DNA of 64,000 nucleotides from positions 556,286,826 to 556,350,825 of the forward strand of contig CM077115.1 of the NCBI GenBank assembly GCA_039619475.1. The letters run 5' to 3'. A model generated the notes under the pieces. That model ran no database searches. It was not told where the DNA came from and saw nothing but the letters and a program-made list of their open reading frames with translations. The stretch's first letter is position 1, and the number at the start of each line of letters is the position of its first letter. Position numbers and translations under genes: made by a program. Positions 32,901 through 43,170 of the stretch are shown here, in pieces. Source of the DNA: Icerya purchasi. Taxonomy: Eukaryota; Arthropoda; Insecta; Hemiptera; Monophlebidae.

Positions 32901-35400
32901 TAACGTGATTCTCATTAGCAGGTCAATTGTGATGCTTGATGGACACGTAGTAAGGGGAAGGGGGCAAAACTTATTAGCGATGCAGAAATAAATCATTTCA
33001 ACGTCTCATCTCTAGAGAGCTGTATAGATACAGTGAAAATTCAAGAACTAGCCAAGCTATGATGAGGTAAACTCTAAATAGTTGGACGCAAACGCAGTAA
33101 CATGGCTGGCAGATTAAAATCCGGAACATTATATTTATATGTATAGTCCGATTGATGAAAATGATCCGCAATAGTCTGTTTAATTATGCAAACTTTTTTC
33201 AAAAGCCCGCTAACGAAAACAAGAAAAAAAAGCACGATAAAAACAGATATAATTACATGTAGATCTCGCGCACCATAAGTTGCGTACCTTGTACAGCCTA
33301 TAGAATGCGAAGAAGAAAAGGTCACTGGGACGGATACTGAGCTTAACAGAATTAACATTAACTGGCGTGCGTCGGTTTTAATTTAAGAAAAAAAAAAAAA
33401 GATACGAGATAACAAAAGTTCACGGGAAACTCGCTCAAACGCAAAACGTACTCTCGAGGCAAGACGCGTTTCTTTGTATTATCAGACGGGGTTCATCAGG
33501 TGCACTATCGCAATGAAGTTAACGGCGCTATTGAACATTTTCACTGAAACCCGATATTAAGCCAATTATACTACTATTTAGTGCGCAGCGGGGACACGCT
33601 TCAAGAAATAGAAACTACGTTATGTGAATGGCCTGCATGTTAACGTTGGGATGATTTTCCAGCCATGAAAAGCAATCGCGAAATATTATAAAGTTCGACT
33701 GGATTGAAAAATATTTACATCGCTGTGACAAAGGGACGGACCCCCAAGAGGGAGGGGGATGTTAGGTTCAAGAAGCGCAGCGAAAAATGGAAGAATAAAT
33801 AACGTATGAAGCGGCGCGCTTGAAAGAACTAGATGAATATCACACTCGATGAATATATGAGATTGTGTCTCGCAAAATATGAGAACATCTTTAAGATGAA
33901 CGGCGCATCCAAAAGCAATACGGTTGTCCCTCGAGGAAAAATTTAAAGATCCACACATTATAGGTCGCATAAAATCTACGAAAATAAAAGTGCTCCCCAC
34001 CACCATAGGCCTGCGAAATATACCATCGCATGCCAGATTTACTGAAAGATATGCAGCGGCGAAAACATATAGTGGGGGACATATGGTATTGGGACTAAGA
34101 GCGCGGGAATGAAATAAATCGTGGAGGATACCGGTGAGTGGGAAACAGAAGTTGATAAGTGCTTACACAACGCCCAGAAAAGGAGGAAATATGCGATACC
34201 GGCGCACCAGAACCTTGGTTGGAGGACGTTGCATAATATCGAAGAATCGGCAGATGATGGTAGGCTATGATACCGTAATGATGCGGCATTAGGTAGCGTC
34301 GGTTCCTTTTGTAATTTTTGTAATATCCACTTTGCATCCGCTATAGACGAATTGGCCACTTAGAATGAACATATTCTCAGTAGCGGAGAAAAACGTGCAC
34401 GGCTAGATCGAAAAATAAATAAGGAAATGCAAAATGTTCAGAGTACTATCATACGGAACGAGATAGCCGTTTAAAAATAGCAACGGGGGGACCTTCTGAC
34501 CGAGCCATTTTTTATTGCTGCTGACGAATCTCTCTGGCCGCTATCTTTATCTCTCTGCGTGGGTGTGTTTGCGAATATGTATGTACGTGTGTCTCGGTAT
34601 TGGCGGTAAATTATTTAAAACTTGCTGTTTAAATGGGTTTTTTTCTTTTTTTTTGCTTAACTAGAACGTTTTTCTGTTGTCCGATATTATCCGACATTAG
34701 TGGCGACATCTATCGGATACCACCGACAACGACTGGTGTCAACGCCGCGACTCTACCTACTAACAGCGACCAGCGGATTGGGAACACACTAGTGACACTA
34801 TTTCTACACACTCGTAAAAGCACTCATTATTTTCGTTGATTCAATATATTGACCAAGTTTTTTGAACGAGTTTTCAACGTTGCGAAAGTGTATTAAACTA
34901 ATTTTTCTACAGCGTGTGCTCGAATTGTAAGGCGCATATCCATACGTTTCCTTCGCGATGATGAATTTTTGTTTTCAGTGAAAAATCTTAAATTCGATCA
35001 TATTTTCATACAGAGATTAATACTTAATAGAAATACAATTTTAACTTATTGTTTTTTTGTTATTTGTAAAAAGTTTCGATTCTGAAAACACATCTTATTT
35101 TTATCGGTAAAGGGGAGGCTAAACTTTTTACAACAGTGTTCAAATTACGAGTATTTCAACTTCAATGGCTCTGCCTGTATTTTATCTTTTTTCATCGATT
35201 AACAAGCTTTTATACGTTAAAACACTAAAAGCTTGTAGGTTCCATTTGTTTATAAATTTATTTGAAGCTTTAAATGTAAAAATACAAAAATTTTTAATGT
35301 AAAAAATTATTCGTAAGCGAGATTATTTGAAATACTATTGCCATTCGTTTCAGAGCCGAATGGAGTAAGAAAAAAAAATGTTTTATATGCATTTTAATAT
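29961..35400. other. Long intergenic stretch without recognised genes
   Basis: A-rich 29,960-31,100 has broken lysine-rich frames that I could not place. (TAA)n lies at about 31,800-31,857. 32,547-32,996 is open on the minus strand for 149 codons but has no family and a phenylalanine-rich end from a T tract. 33,690-34,360 has several overlapping minus frames with weak, unproven resemblance to a retroelement C-terminus. No tails or TIRs were found. Confidence 0.35.
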
Positions 35401-35411
35401 AAAAAAACAGT

Positions 35412-35414
<3 letters not shown>

Positions 35415-35467
<53 letters not shown>

Positions 35468-35883
35468 CGACCACTTAGGCCTCGCAAGGGGCTGTGCCCC
35501 TTGATCTCTCTTGCTTTCATTTCTGTCTCTTTCTCTTCTATACTTTGTATAAAATGATCAAAATTTACAACGTAATTCTTACTGGCATCAACACAAACAA
35601 AAAATAACATAACCACAAAAATCCTATATTCTAACATTTAACTTCCGTTATATAAAATTAAGACATTTTTTCGTTACATTTTTCGTTACATATTTCATTA
35701 CATAAAATTGTGACATTTTTTAAATAACAATAACAAAAATCCTATAAAATATAACAAACGTTACATAAAATTGGGACATTTTTTTTTTACATTTTTCTGG
35801 AACATTTTTTTGGGACATTTAGCGTTACATAAAATTGGGACACATTTTTTCGAATGGGGGGTAGCCTAAGAATTACGTTGTAA
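35415..35883 (-). mobile_element. TIR element, copy 2, expanded internal repeat
   Basis: Reverse-oriented relative of 15,265-15,560. Starting from (TA)n (about 35,415-35,462) it has the arm with hairpin AAGGGGCTGTGCCCCTT (about 35,488-35,504). The 17-bp TIR follows (35,565-35,581), then a core, then the matching TIR (35,867-35,883). The core is 319 bp against 187 bp in copy 1, because units of the form GTTACATAAAATTGGGACAT followed by T runs are repeated several times. No ORF belongs to it. Confidence 0.7.
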
Positions 35884-35949
35884 TTAATATATATATATCA
35901 TGTATCATTTTAGATAATTTTCGTCAAAATTTCCGACGTTACTAATTTA

Positions 35950-36776
35950 CCAGAGATTATGCAGACAAACCTTACAAGCCATTATTTATATTTCCTCTTC
36001 TACAAGTCCTTCCAAATTCCTTATTGTTTCTGACTCTTTAAGTGTTCTTCTAGCGCTATCTCCACCTTCGCTCCTTCCACCGATGCTATTTTCTATTCGT
36101 TCTCTTCTTCATGATCTATCCTCATCCACGTTCACCCAGATTGACTTTCTTTGGATTGCCGGACATTTAGGCATTGATAGAACTGTAGCCGTCGACCTCC
36201 TAAGCTGTAGCTTCCGGTGGAAATTTTATTAGTAGGGTTCCAGCACACAATATCCAACTATATAAATCCTGCCATCTTAGGCACTCTGTTTTTGTTTCTC
36301 TTTTCGTTAATTCCAATTTCTGTTATCTCTTGATTAACCCTGTTCCTTCTTCTCGTCCTTGGTTCTATGATTTCCCCAGTTTGCATCGGTCCATACTTAC
36401 TAAATTATCTCGCATAGTCTCCTTCCTTCTTCGCTAAATCGCTTTTGCTTGGCTGCGTTTCCTAATTATCCATTGGATTCTGAAGGTTCTCAGTATGTTT
36501 GTGATGCGAATCACGTGCTCTTCGAGTGTTCTGGTTTATCTCGCGAGCCTGAGTTAACTTATTATCATTTTTTAAAGCTTGCTCTTCCTGCTCCTTTCCG
36601 AACGCCTCTTATGTTCTTTCTCTACCTATTCCCTCAGTTGTTCCTGTTCTAGAGGTGTTCCTTGATTCAATTGTCGATAAAATAAAAATATAATTTCTAT
36701 TCTATTTCATGCATCTATTTCATTTTGCTGAGCTAATGCTCACTGGTAGCAAACCCAAGGGGGGTAAAAAAAAAAA
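35950..36776 (+). mobile_element. 5'-truncated LINE-A copy, plus strand
   Basis: From about 35,960 the sequence closely follows the RNase H and C-terminus of the full-length element at 48.95-55.75 kb. Examples are ATTTATATTTCCTCTTCTAC, the WIAGHLGID block (WIPGHAGID in A) and SEGSQYVCDANHVLFECSGL-type knuckle coding at 36,475-36,540. The 3' UTR GGTAGCAAACCCAAGGGGGG and A11 tail match A exactly in order. Frameshifts and a stop in the RNase H region make it dead. Confidence 0.8.
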
Positions 36777-38128
36777 TGTAATTTAATAAATAACAACATT
36801 AATACAAACAAAAACAAGTAATTCTCTTTCAGAGTACCTTTTCGATTTAAAGTCTAGACAAATTAGTGTCATCATTCTCGATTCTCTTGCCTAGCAATGG
36901 GCGATTTTTCTTGTTCCTCTTAGATTTTCCACCATTTCCTTTATTCCTAATTGCCCCACTGTGCAGTATAAGATTCATATAATGCATTACGAATAGTAGA
37001 AAATACTTCAGCAAGAAATATATGTACATCGTCGACTGCACAAAGTGTGGGTCAGATCCTTATATCAAAAGGAGGGAACATTAATAAAGTGCCGATCGTT
37101 TCACTACTGCCGCTAATAAACTAATAGCCGTTCAATTTAACATCGGCTATAATCTCGGTTCGATATAAGTGTTTTAAATTACGCTGCTTTCTACATCGAC
37201 TGACCATTTTCAAGCGGCTTTTTCGTTCAGCTCTTCTCTTTAAATGATTGAAATGTTAACGCTGGCACGGCTCTTACTGCGCCAAACATTAAAGTAACTA
37301 AAGATTAAAAATACAACTAGCCCCAGTTTTCTTTCTTTCTTTCTTTCTTTCTTTTTTCCTTTTATTTTCTCCCCTATTTCGATACACAATGATCGTTTAA
37401 TAGTAAAATTAGATTCAATTGCATGACTAAAATCCGTAATTAAAATGTCGACGAATATTTTTAAAAGCTAAATTATCCAATTAAGGAATATATCGAAAAA
37501 AGGAGCGAATAAAAGTGTCGATATTAAATTTTCAATTGGTTATATTAAATATGAAAAATGTTAAGAAATTCGTCTATTTCATTAAATACACGATTGCAAT
37601 GGGGAAAAAGTATATTTACGTTGCCATTTGAAAAGAAATTCGGAAAATTAATATTCACGTTCGACGTCACGATTTTCCGAACGAGGAGAGGCACTTTTTC
37701 TATCGTCGGATATTATCGGAGCAGTATTCACTTTCACGGGGTGGGTCGGGCGTCGCAATATAAAATTCAACGCGACTGAATATTATTAATTTTCATTTCG
37801 GAACGGTTAATTTTAAATTCGCGAAAAATAATACGGCAAAAAAAATTGTATACAGAATCAAATCTTCCATTAAAGCCGTCAGCCTTCAACAAAAATATCC
37901 CCCCCCCCATGTAGAGTCGGTTGATTTTAGATTAATAAAAATGTATTTCTTATTTTTTTCGTATTAAACTCGATATTTTCGTAGCTTTTCAATAGACGAA
38001 CAAACCTGGAAAAGCGATAAAATTAAATACATGGCGCCGCGCACTCGAAATAATTAATATTTGCACGGATGCAGAAAGATATTTTAACTGTACAAGTATA
38101 TAAGCAGTTTTTTTCTTTCTCGTGAGGA
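36777..38128. other. Intergenic, (TTTC)n
   Basis: (CTTT)n at about 37,328-37,353 and a C9 run near 37,901. A 73-codon plus frame at 37,558-37,779 has no recognisable domain. Confidence 0.4.
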
Positions 38129-38240
38129 TTTTTTTTTTTTTTTTTTTTTTGGCGCGCCAATTATGAACAAAGTTTCAATATGCGGCAGCAAAATATTCCG
38201 AACAAAACGCTACTGCCTAACCAACTGCGGTGTAGATGTT
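38129..38240 (-). mobile_element. Possible SINE remnant, minus strand
   Basis: A T22 run (38,129-38,150) is followed by GGCGCGCCAATTATG and, 70 bp on, CCAACTGCGGTG. On the minus strand that is an A-box-like CACCGCAGTTGG followed by TTAGGC. The layout (tail, about 80 bp body, A-box) parallels 5,890-6,060. No B-box. Confidence 0.35.
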
Positions 38241-38349
38241 CTCGCGAGCATTTGATAATTTCACCGAAGAAATTTTTTATTATTCATGAATGTGATATGG
38301 AAGAAGAAAAAAAAGGAAACACAAAAAGGAAACGTAATCTTTTCGGATT

Positions 38350-38420
38350 TTTTTTTTTTTTTTTTTTTTGACCCGAGCTTTCAGGCCAGTCGGAAAATTA
38401 ATTTACATAACTTTTAAGAA
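38350..38420 (-). mobile_element. Orphan retroposon tail, minus strand
   Basis: A T19 run (about 38,350-38,368) is followed by GACCCGAGCTTTCAGGCC. It looks like a poly-A tail with a short 3' motif, but no family could be matched. Confidence 0.3.
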
Positions 38421-38679
38421 ACGGATCGACAAAAACTTTTGCAAGTGCTAATCAGAACGGGGAATGGGTATATAATAGGATCTACGGCGCTGACGAGTAC
38501 TACCGTTTCAAAGCAAAGCCGACTTGTAGAGCAGACTTCGCGGTCGTTATATTCACCTTTTTCAGGTTCAAAACGTCAACAAGAAAGAACACTGCGTCAC
38601 GCACACTGTAATTATTTTTCTTATCAGCCATCGCAAAAAAAATACCTAATCCGATTGTATAACAGCTATTATACACGAT

Positions 38680-38846
38680 TTTTTTTTTTTTGAATTAATA
38701 TTTTTTTTAATTAATATTTTTTTTGAATTAATATTTTTTTTTAATTAATATTTTTTTTTAATTAATTTTTTTTTGAATTAATGTTTTTTTTTTGAACCAA
38801 TATTTTTTTTGAACCAATATTTTTTTTAATTAATATTTTTTATAAA
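38680..38846. repeat. Minisatellite of AATTAATATTTTTTTT units
   Basis: About nine imperfect tandem units of 16-19 bp, each (G)AATTAATA plus 6-11 T. Two variant units read GAACCAATATTTTTTT (about 38,794-38,827). Unit length differs mainly in the T run. Confidence 0.85.
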
Positions 38847-39480
38847 TTAGTACAATAATATTCTTTCGTCTAAAAGCTTGTCCACAAATTATTAAAAAAT
38901 TACTATAATACATCCTACTGAATGTTAAAATGACTTCCTATGTGTCGTCGCCTAATTTATAAAAGTAGCCTCTTAAGGTATTTTTTTAGTGTTATTTTTT
39001 TTTACGTATTATTTATTCTCTTATATCTTAGTGTTTTTTTAAATTTATTCTTCTCTCCATATAACTCTGTTTCGTTAATTCCTTTTCTTGTTGCCCTTTA
39101 CAATTTCCCGTTATTTATCACCTTGGTTATCATTTTGCCCCTCCTCCCAATTTTGATCCGTCTAACGGCAATACGCAGGTGTTTATTCTATTCCTGTTTT
39201 TATCGGTAGTAACTTTAGTTTCTTTTCTGCTGTCACACATGCCTGGAACTACATTATAATAGGCGTACATACTTAATCTGAGACTATGTTACTGACTTTC
39301 CTCCGTGGTTCGTTATTACGTTTGGAACAATTTTATATGAAATTTTTTACGATTGTCCAACCACTATAACTGATCAAACTTTTCATTAATTCTCCAAATT
39401 CCACGTTCAAATTGGATTTTGATCAACCCGTAAAAGAACTCTTCAAATCGAACTGCTTTAAGCCCGTTATCTTCCCTTTC
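38847..39480. other. Intergenic, no gene seen
   Basis: AT-rich. An 89-codon hydrophobic plus frame at 38,940-39,209 has no recognised family. Confidence 0.4.
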
Positions 39481-39516
39481 TTTTTTTTTTTCTCTTGGGC
39501 TCGTCAACCAAGGACC
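39481..39516 (-). mobile_element. Orphan LINE-C 3' tail inserted at a TAA tail
   Basis: A T11 run followed by GGGCTCGTCAACCAAGGACC is the C-type LINE 3' end. The copy is only about 35 bp long and abuts the (TTA)n tract of the next element, so it inserted at that microsatellite or was truncated by it. Confidence 0.55.
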
Positions 39517-39910
39517 TTATTATTATTATTATTATTATTACATTAAACGGTACAGGCGCCGGCTGCACAAACGGGCCATATGCGCCCGGGGAACGGAAGG
39601 GATACTAAATTGAATTTAGAAGGTTAAGGGAATGAAGGAATTGGAACGCACTGTGGATATGACACGGAGAATCAGCTAGGAGTTATGATAAGGAAGGGGG
39701 GAGGCCATGCTGGGCTCTAAGTGCTATAAGGGAATGACAAGATGTTAGTAAATGGGGAATGGAAAGCTGGGTTCTTTGGCAAAAAGGACAAAGAGGGGGA
39801 TCGGTGCGCTGTAGGAGATACGAATGGGTCAGGCGGGAGTGGGAAATCCTAAGTCTGGTAAGAATAATATTTTTCTTCCTTGAACGAAATGGAAGGGGGA
39901 TCTGAGATAG
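39517..39910 (-). pseudogene. I-type LINE ORF2 C-terminus with TAA tail, minus strand
   Basis: The (TTA)n tract (39,517-39,541) is a TAA tail on the minus strand. Upstream on that strand the frame reads TRLRISHSRLTHSYLL, the knuckle CPFCQRTQLSIPHLLTSC, and LIALRAQHGLPPSLS followed by a TGA/TAA stop near 39,690. The 'RLRIGH-RLTH-YLL' plus CxxC-H-C module is the standard C-terminus of I-group ORF2. This piece is open in one frame, but RT and RNase H are absent. Confidence 0.7.
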
Positions 39911-40920
39911 AGGATCAGGTTTAACAAGGAAAAGGTTTTTTTGTTGACTAGAACTCCATACTTGTTCACCCGGCAGTTAAAAATCGTTCGCTGCAGTACC
40001 TTACGAAACAGACGCAGCAGAATATGTCGTAGCAAATAGCCTCTTGTTTTACATTCACCTTCCGACTAATCGTCATCGTTTCCGCATAACGAGTTCCGTT
40101 AATAATCTCACCTGCAGAATAATTCCACTTACATTTTCGCCGATGCTTTCCATGTCCGGTCACTGTCATCTGTCGCAGCGGTATTGAAATCTTGACCCTT
40201 TTTTCATTTTTAACCCGGTCTCGGTTGTACAATTAGGTTAATTGAAAATTTCGAAAGTTTTACTGATCCTGCAAACAACGCTCAAAGAGAGTGGATTGTG
40301 GGTTTTTCGGGAATCAAAAAGAAAAAAGAAAGTTCCGGGCGTCTGGTGAAAATTGATACACCAGTGTAAAGAAAAATTTAAAAGAAAAAAAAATAACCCA
40401 ATAAAAACAATAAAAAGCGACAAAACTTTTCCCAAAACGCAACTGTTCTATTATTTTTCTTTTCTTCTTTTTTAGCACAGACTTATTGTCCATTTGCTCA
40501 CTATTATTCTGTTTTAATGTTTACTCGACAGAATTTTCTTCGAAATTCCGGTCATAAAAATTGTTCTGGTTAAACTTTGAGAATGTTCGTTCAGCTACAA
40601 ACATTACGCCAATACGAAGAAGCAATTGAAATAAAGTAATTTTTGCTTGCAGGCAAATACGAATTTTTTTATCGTCTTTCGAATAAGTCTGCAGAAGCAA
40701 CAGAGTGCCACCGATTAAGAAACTGCTTCAAAGCTGGTATCGCTGAATAGCAAATAAAAATGAGATTTTCTACGTAAACTCTTACACTGTTTAAAATTTT
40801 TTTTAGAAAGATATAAAACAGTGCGACTAAAAAAAGTATCTGTTAAAAAGTAAACAGCTTAATTTTCATAACTGTTTCGGATCATTCGCCAGTGACCAGC
40901 GATAAGTTAGAACTTGGTTA
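39911..40920. other. Intergenic, no gene seen
   Basis: Minus frames (39,966-40,232, 88 codons) are not recognised. No repeat motif was seen. Confidence 0.4.
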
Positions 40921-40924
40921 TTAA

Positions 40925-41770
40925 TCTTTTTTTTCTTTTTTTTTATTTTAGGCTCGCCAATGGAAGGGGGCTTTACCCAGAAACAATTACAATAGGAAGG
41001 AGTCAATTATATCTTCATACGATATCAAAAATGTTGTTAGGAGGAAGTAATCAATATAATGGGAATAATGTGTGGAGAGGAAAAAGATTGGACATAAGAG
41101 GCGCAATATGGAGTAGGAAGACCGAGTATCAATAAACTGGAATAGAAAATAGAACGCTTAATAGAAAGAGATGAACACTTAATAAACATATGATCCGCGT
41201 CGCAAACGCGTTCTTCGTTTGAGTGGAGAAGACAATTTGGGGAGACAACCAATGAAAAACGAAAGCGGGAGGAAGATAATAAAGTATGGCTTAAGAACGA
41301 ATAGCGGAGACAACAACAGAATGACGAAGTGAAGGAAACAAAGAGAACCATAGAGGTTAACAGGAAGTCTAGGTTGAACAGACATAAAAAGAACAATTGT
41401 TAGAGAAAGAGGAAAATATTCCATACCATAATGTAAGATGAACACTTTTACACTACGCAAGGGAGATTAGACGATGGGACTTTTCTTAAGAAAGGAAGTA
41501 GGAAGAGGCAGCAATCCAAGCTAAGGAGTCCGCCGCTTCATTATCAGAAAGATGCCCGAATGACTAGGAACCCGCAGTAAATATCAATATAAATGCAAAG
41601 AAGGGAAGAAAGAACGTGGATGATAAGTGATCGTACGCGGAGTATGATAAAATCACAGGAATGATCAGGTAGGGGAGAATGAATTGGAGGGCGGTCATGG
41701 AGTCGGATATAATCAAGAATTTAGAGATTAATCTATAGCCATCGTGGATACCTCCTTCCATCTGTTTAAG
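40925..41770 (-). mobile_element. 5'-truncated LINE-C copy (RNase H to tail), minus strand
   Basis: T-rich 40,926-40,944 followed by GGCTCGCCAATGGAAGG and TTTACCCAGAAACAATTAC is the C-type 3' end. The minus frame 41,396-41,037 has LLSSSRFRFSLVVSP, the CLLH...VCDADHMFIKC knuckle and LGLPTPYCASY, as in the 63-kb element. The frame 41,761-41,564 has KFLIISDSMTALQFI (RNase H Asp block). The WVPGHSG part lies between them with stops. It ends near 41,770, before the TDGS block. Confidence 0.75.
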
Positions 41771-42256
41771 AACATAACTCGAACGCTCATAATTTCAGAA
41801 AGAAGTGAAGATGTTTTAAAAATTCACCGCTATACTTCTTGAAAAGCAGCAAGTTCCATGAAAACATCGGTGAATGTTGTAAGCAAATGTCGCGCCAGAG
41901 CTTTTAGATGAATGCGCGTAATTTCGAGCGGCGTACACGTGTTTTAATAAGTGAATTTGAAGAAAAAGCAATTCAACCGCGCTCGAAGAAATTTATTATT
42001 AAAAAAAAAAAAAAAAAAGCAATTTGAATGGAACATTGCGATGTGGAATTAAGGGACGCACAATTTACGGGTTAGCCGGAAGAACCCTACAGCTGCATGA
42101 CCGAATTTACTGTGTTATTTTCCCCTCTATCAAAGTGAATATTTAGAGTTGCTTTTTTCGTTCTCTAGTTATTAAAAAACTAAATCGGCTTTTTCGTACT
42201 ACTTATAGAGTCACTAATGTTTAATTATTATTAAAACGAACAATCATTATAATGTT
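41771..42256. other. Intergenic, no gene seen
   Basis: An A17 run at about 42,001-42,018 and no protein similarity. Confidence 0.4.
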
Positions 42257-42429
42257 AATATATTTGAAAAAAATTTATGCTTACACGTTTCGAAGCACTT
42301 CACGATCACAGCGTTATACACTAACGTTAAATTTTTTAAATTGATAAAAGAACGAAACATTAACATAATGTGACCACGTAGCTATCAATTTCGAAACGCG
42401 TAAGCATAAATTTTTTTCAAAAATATATT
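42257..42429. mobile_element. MITE-like element with 38-40 bp inverted ends
   Basis: Left end 42,257-42,294 and right end 42,390-42,429 are imperfect inverted repeats (shared cores AAATTTATGCTTAC and GTAAGCATAAATTT, then CGTTTCGAA). The 95-bp centre is unique and non-coding. The length (173 bp) and long TIRs suit a MITE. Flanks are too AT-rich to call a target duplication. Confidence 0.6.
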
Positions 42430-42649
42430 AAAATTATTATTTCATAAAGTGTTATTTCACTTTATACGCATTCGAAATATAAAGTGTGTGTAACAAACTT
42501 CCATAATAATGGTAACTATTATCGAAACTTTGAAATCCCTACTATTATGTCTCCTCTATTTAAACGCACAGACTTGTTTCCGATGCTTCACTTCTGTAAA
42601 GGAAAATTGTTATCTTGCAACCCGCTGGTCTTTTAAACGACCTTATCAG

Positions 42650-43170
42650 CATTCTGATTTCACCTTCTACTATTTTCCTATTCTAAAAATCCATAAAAAT
42701 TCTTGTGCAATCCCAATGGAAGCAAGATTGGCTCTCTAGACAATCTTGCTTTTTCTAAAAGAGATAAAACACGGAATTGACCCGTGGTTCCCTCCTTCTG
42801 ACCTCCCCAGAACCCACTTTGTGGCTATGGCAAGACTCCGCATTGGACATATTTCGCTGACTCATGATCATCTCTTACTTAATTGCGAGCCCCCTTTTGA
42901 ATGTCCCTTTTGAATGTCCCTTTTGCTCCTTTCCCCCCGCTCCTACAGTAAAACACCTGCTCCTGGAGTGCCCCTCCTTCGTGCTCCAGCGCGCTAAGCT
43001 CCGCACAGCGTCTTTGCAGTCGTCTTTGGCCAACTCGCCTTTGAACATTGCAGACACTATTCGGTTTCTTTACATAACTAACTTATTTCGAACCATTTAA
43101 CTTTCCGATTGTCATAGTGTCGTAATAGTCTCGGCAGCTGTACACGACACTTAAAAAAATAAAAAAAAAA
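42650..43170 (+). pseudogene. I/R1-group LINE ORF2 C-terminus, plus strand
   Basis: The frame around 42,770-42,890 reads IDPWFPPSDLPRTHFVAMA, then RLRIGHISLTHDHLL and NCEPPFECP. After a 13-bp tandem duplication (42,895-42,907 repeated at 42,908-42,920) the frame shifts into the open reading frame 42,864-43,100 with the knuckle CPFCSFPPAPTVKHLLLEC. The protein ends ITNLFRTI. The 3' UTR carries an 8-bp stem (43,116-43,123 with 43,144-43,151) just before the A-rich tail. RT and RNase H are missing. Confidence 0.7.
43116..43151 (+). other. 3'-terminal stem-loop of the LINE
   Basis: AGTGTCGT pairs with ACGACACT around a 20-nt loop, directly before the poly-A tract. Some LINE reverse transcriptases recognise such terminal hairpins. 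Function here is inferred. Confidence 0.5.

Noticed and set aside
32547..32996. 149-codon open frame on the minus strand with an 88-codon frame opposite
   Set aside because: No recognisable domain. The Phe-rich end comes from a T tract and the frame is likely chance.
33686..34360. Overlapping minus-strand frames with ETQSHIFIECD, which recalls the C-terminal Cys/His region of R2-type LINEs
   Set aside because: Other expected blocks could not be placed in order and the frames overlap inconsistently. A profile search would be needed.
35879..36790. TGTAATTAATA / TGTAATTTAATA as flanking duplication of the LINE-A copy
   Set aside because: Not identical, in AT-rich sequence, and the 5' end of the copy is uncertain.
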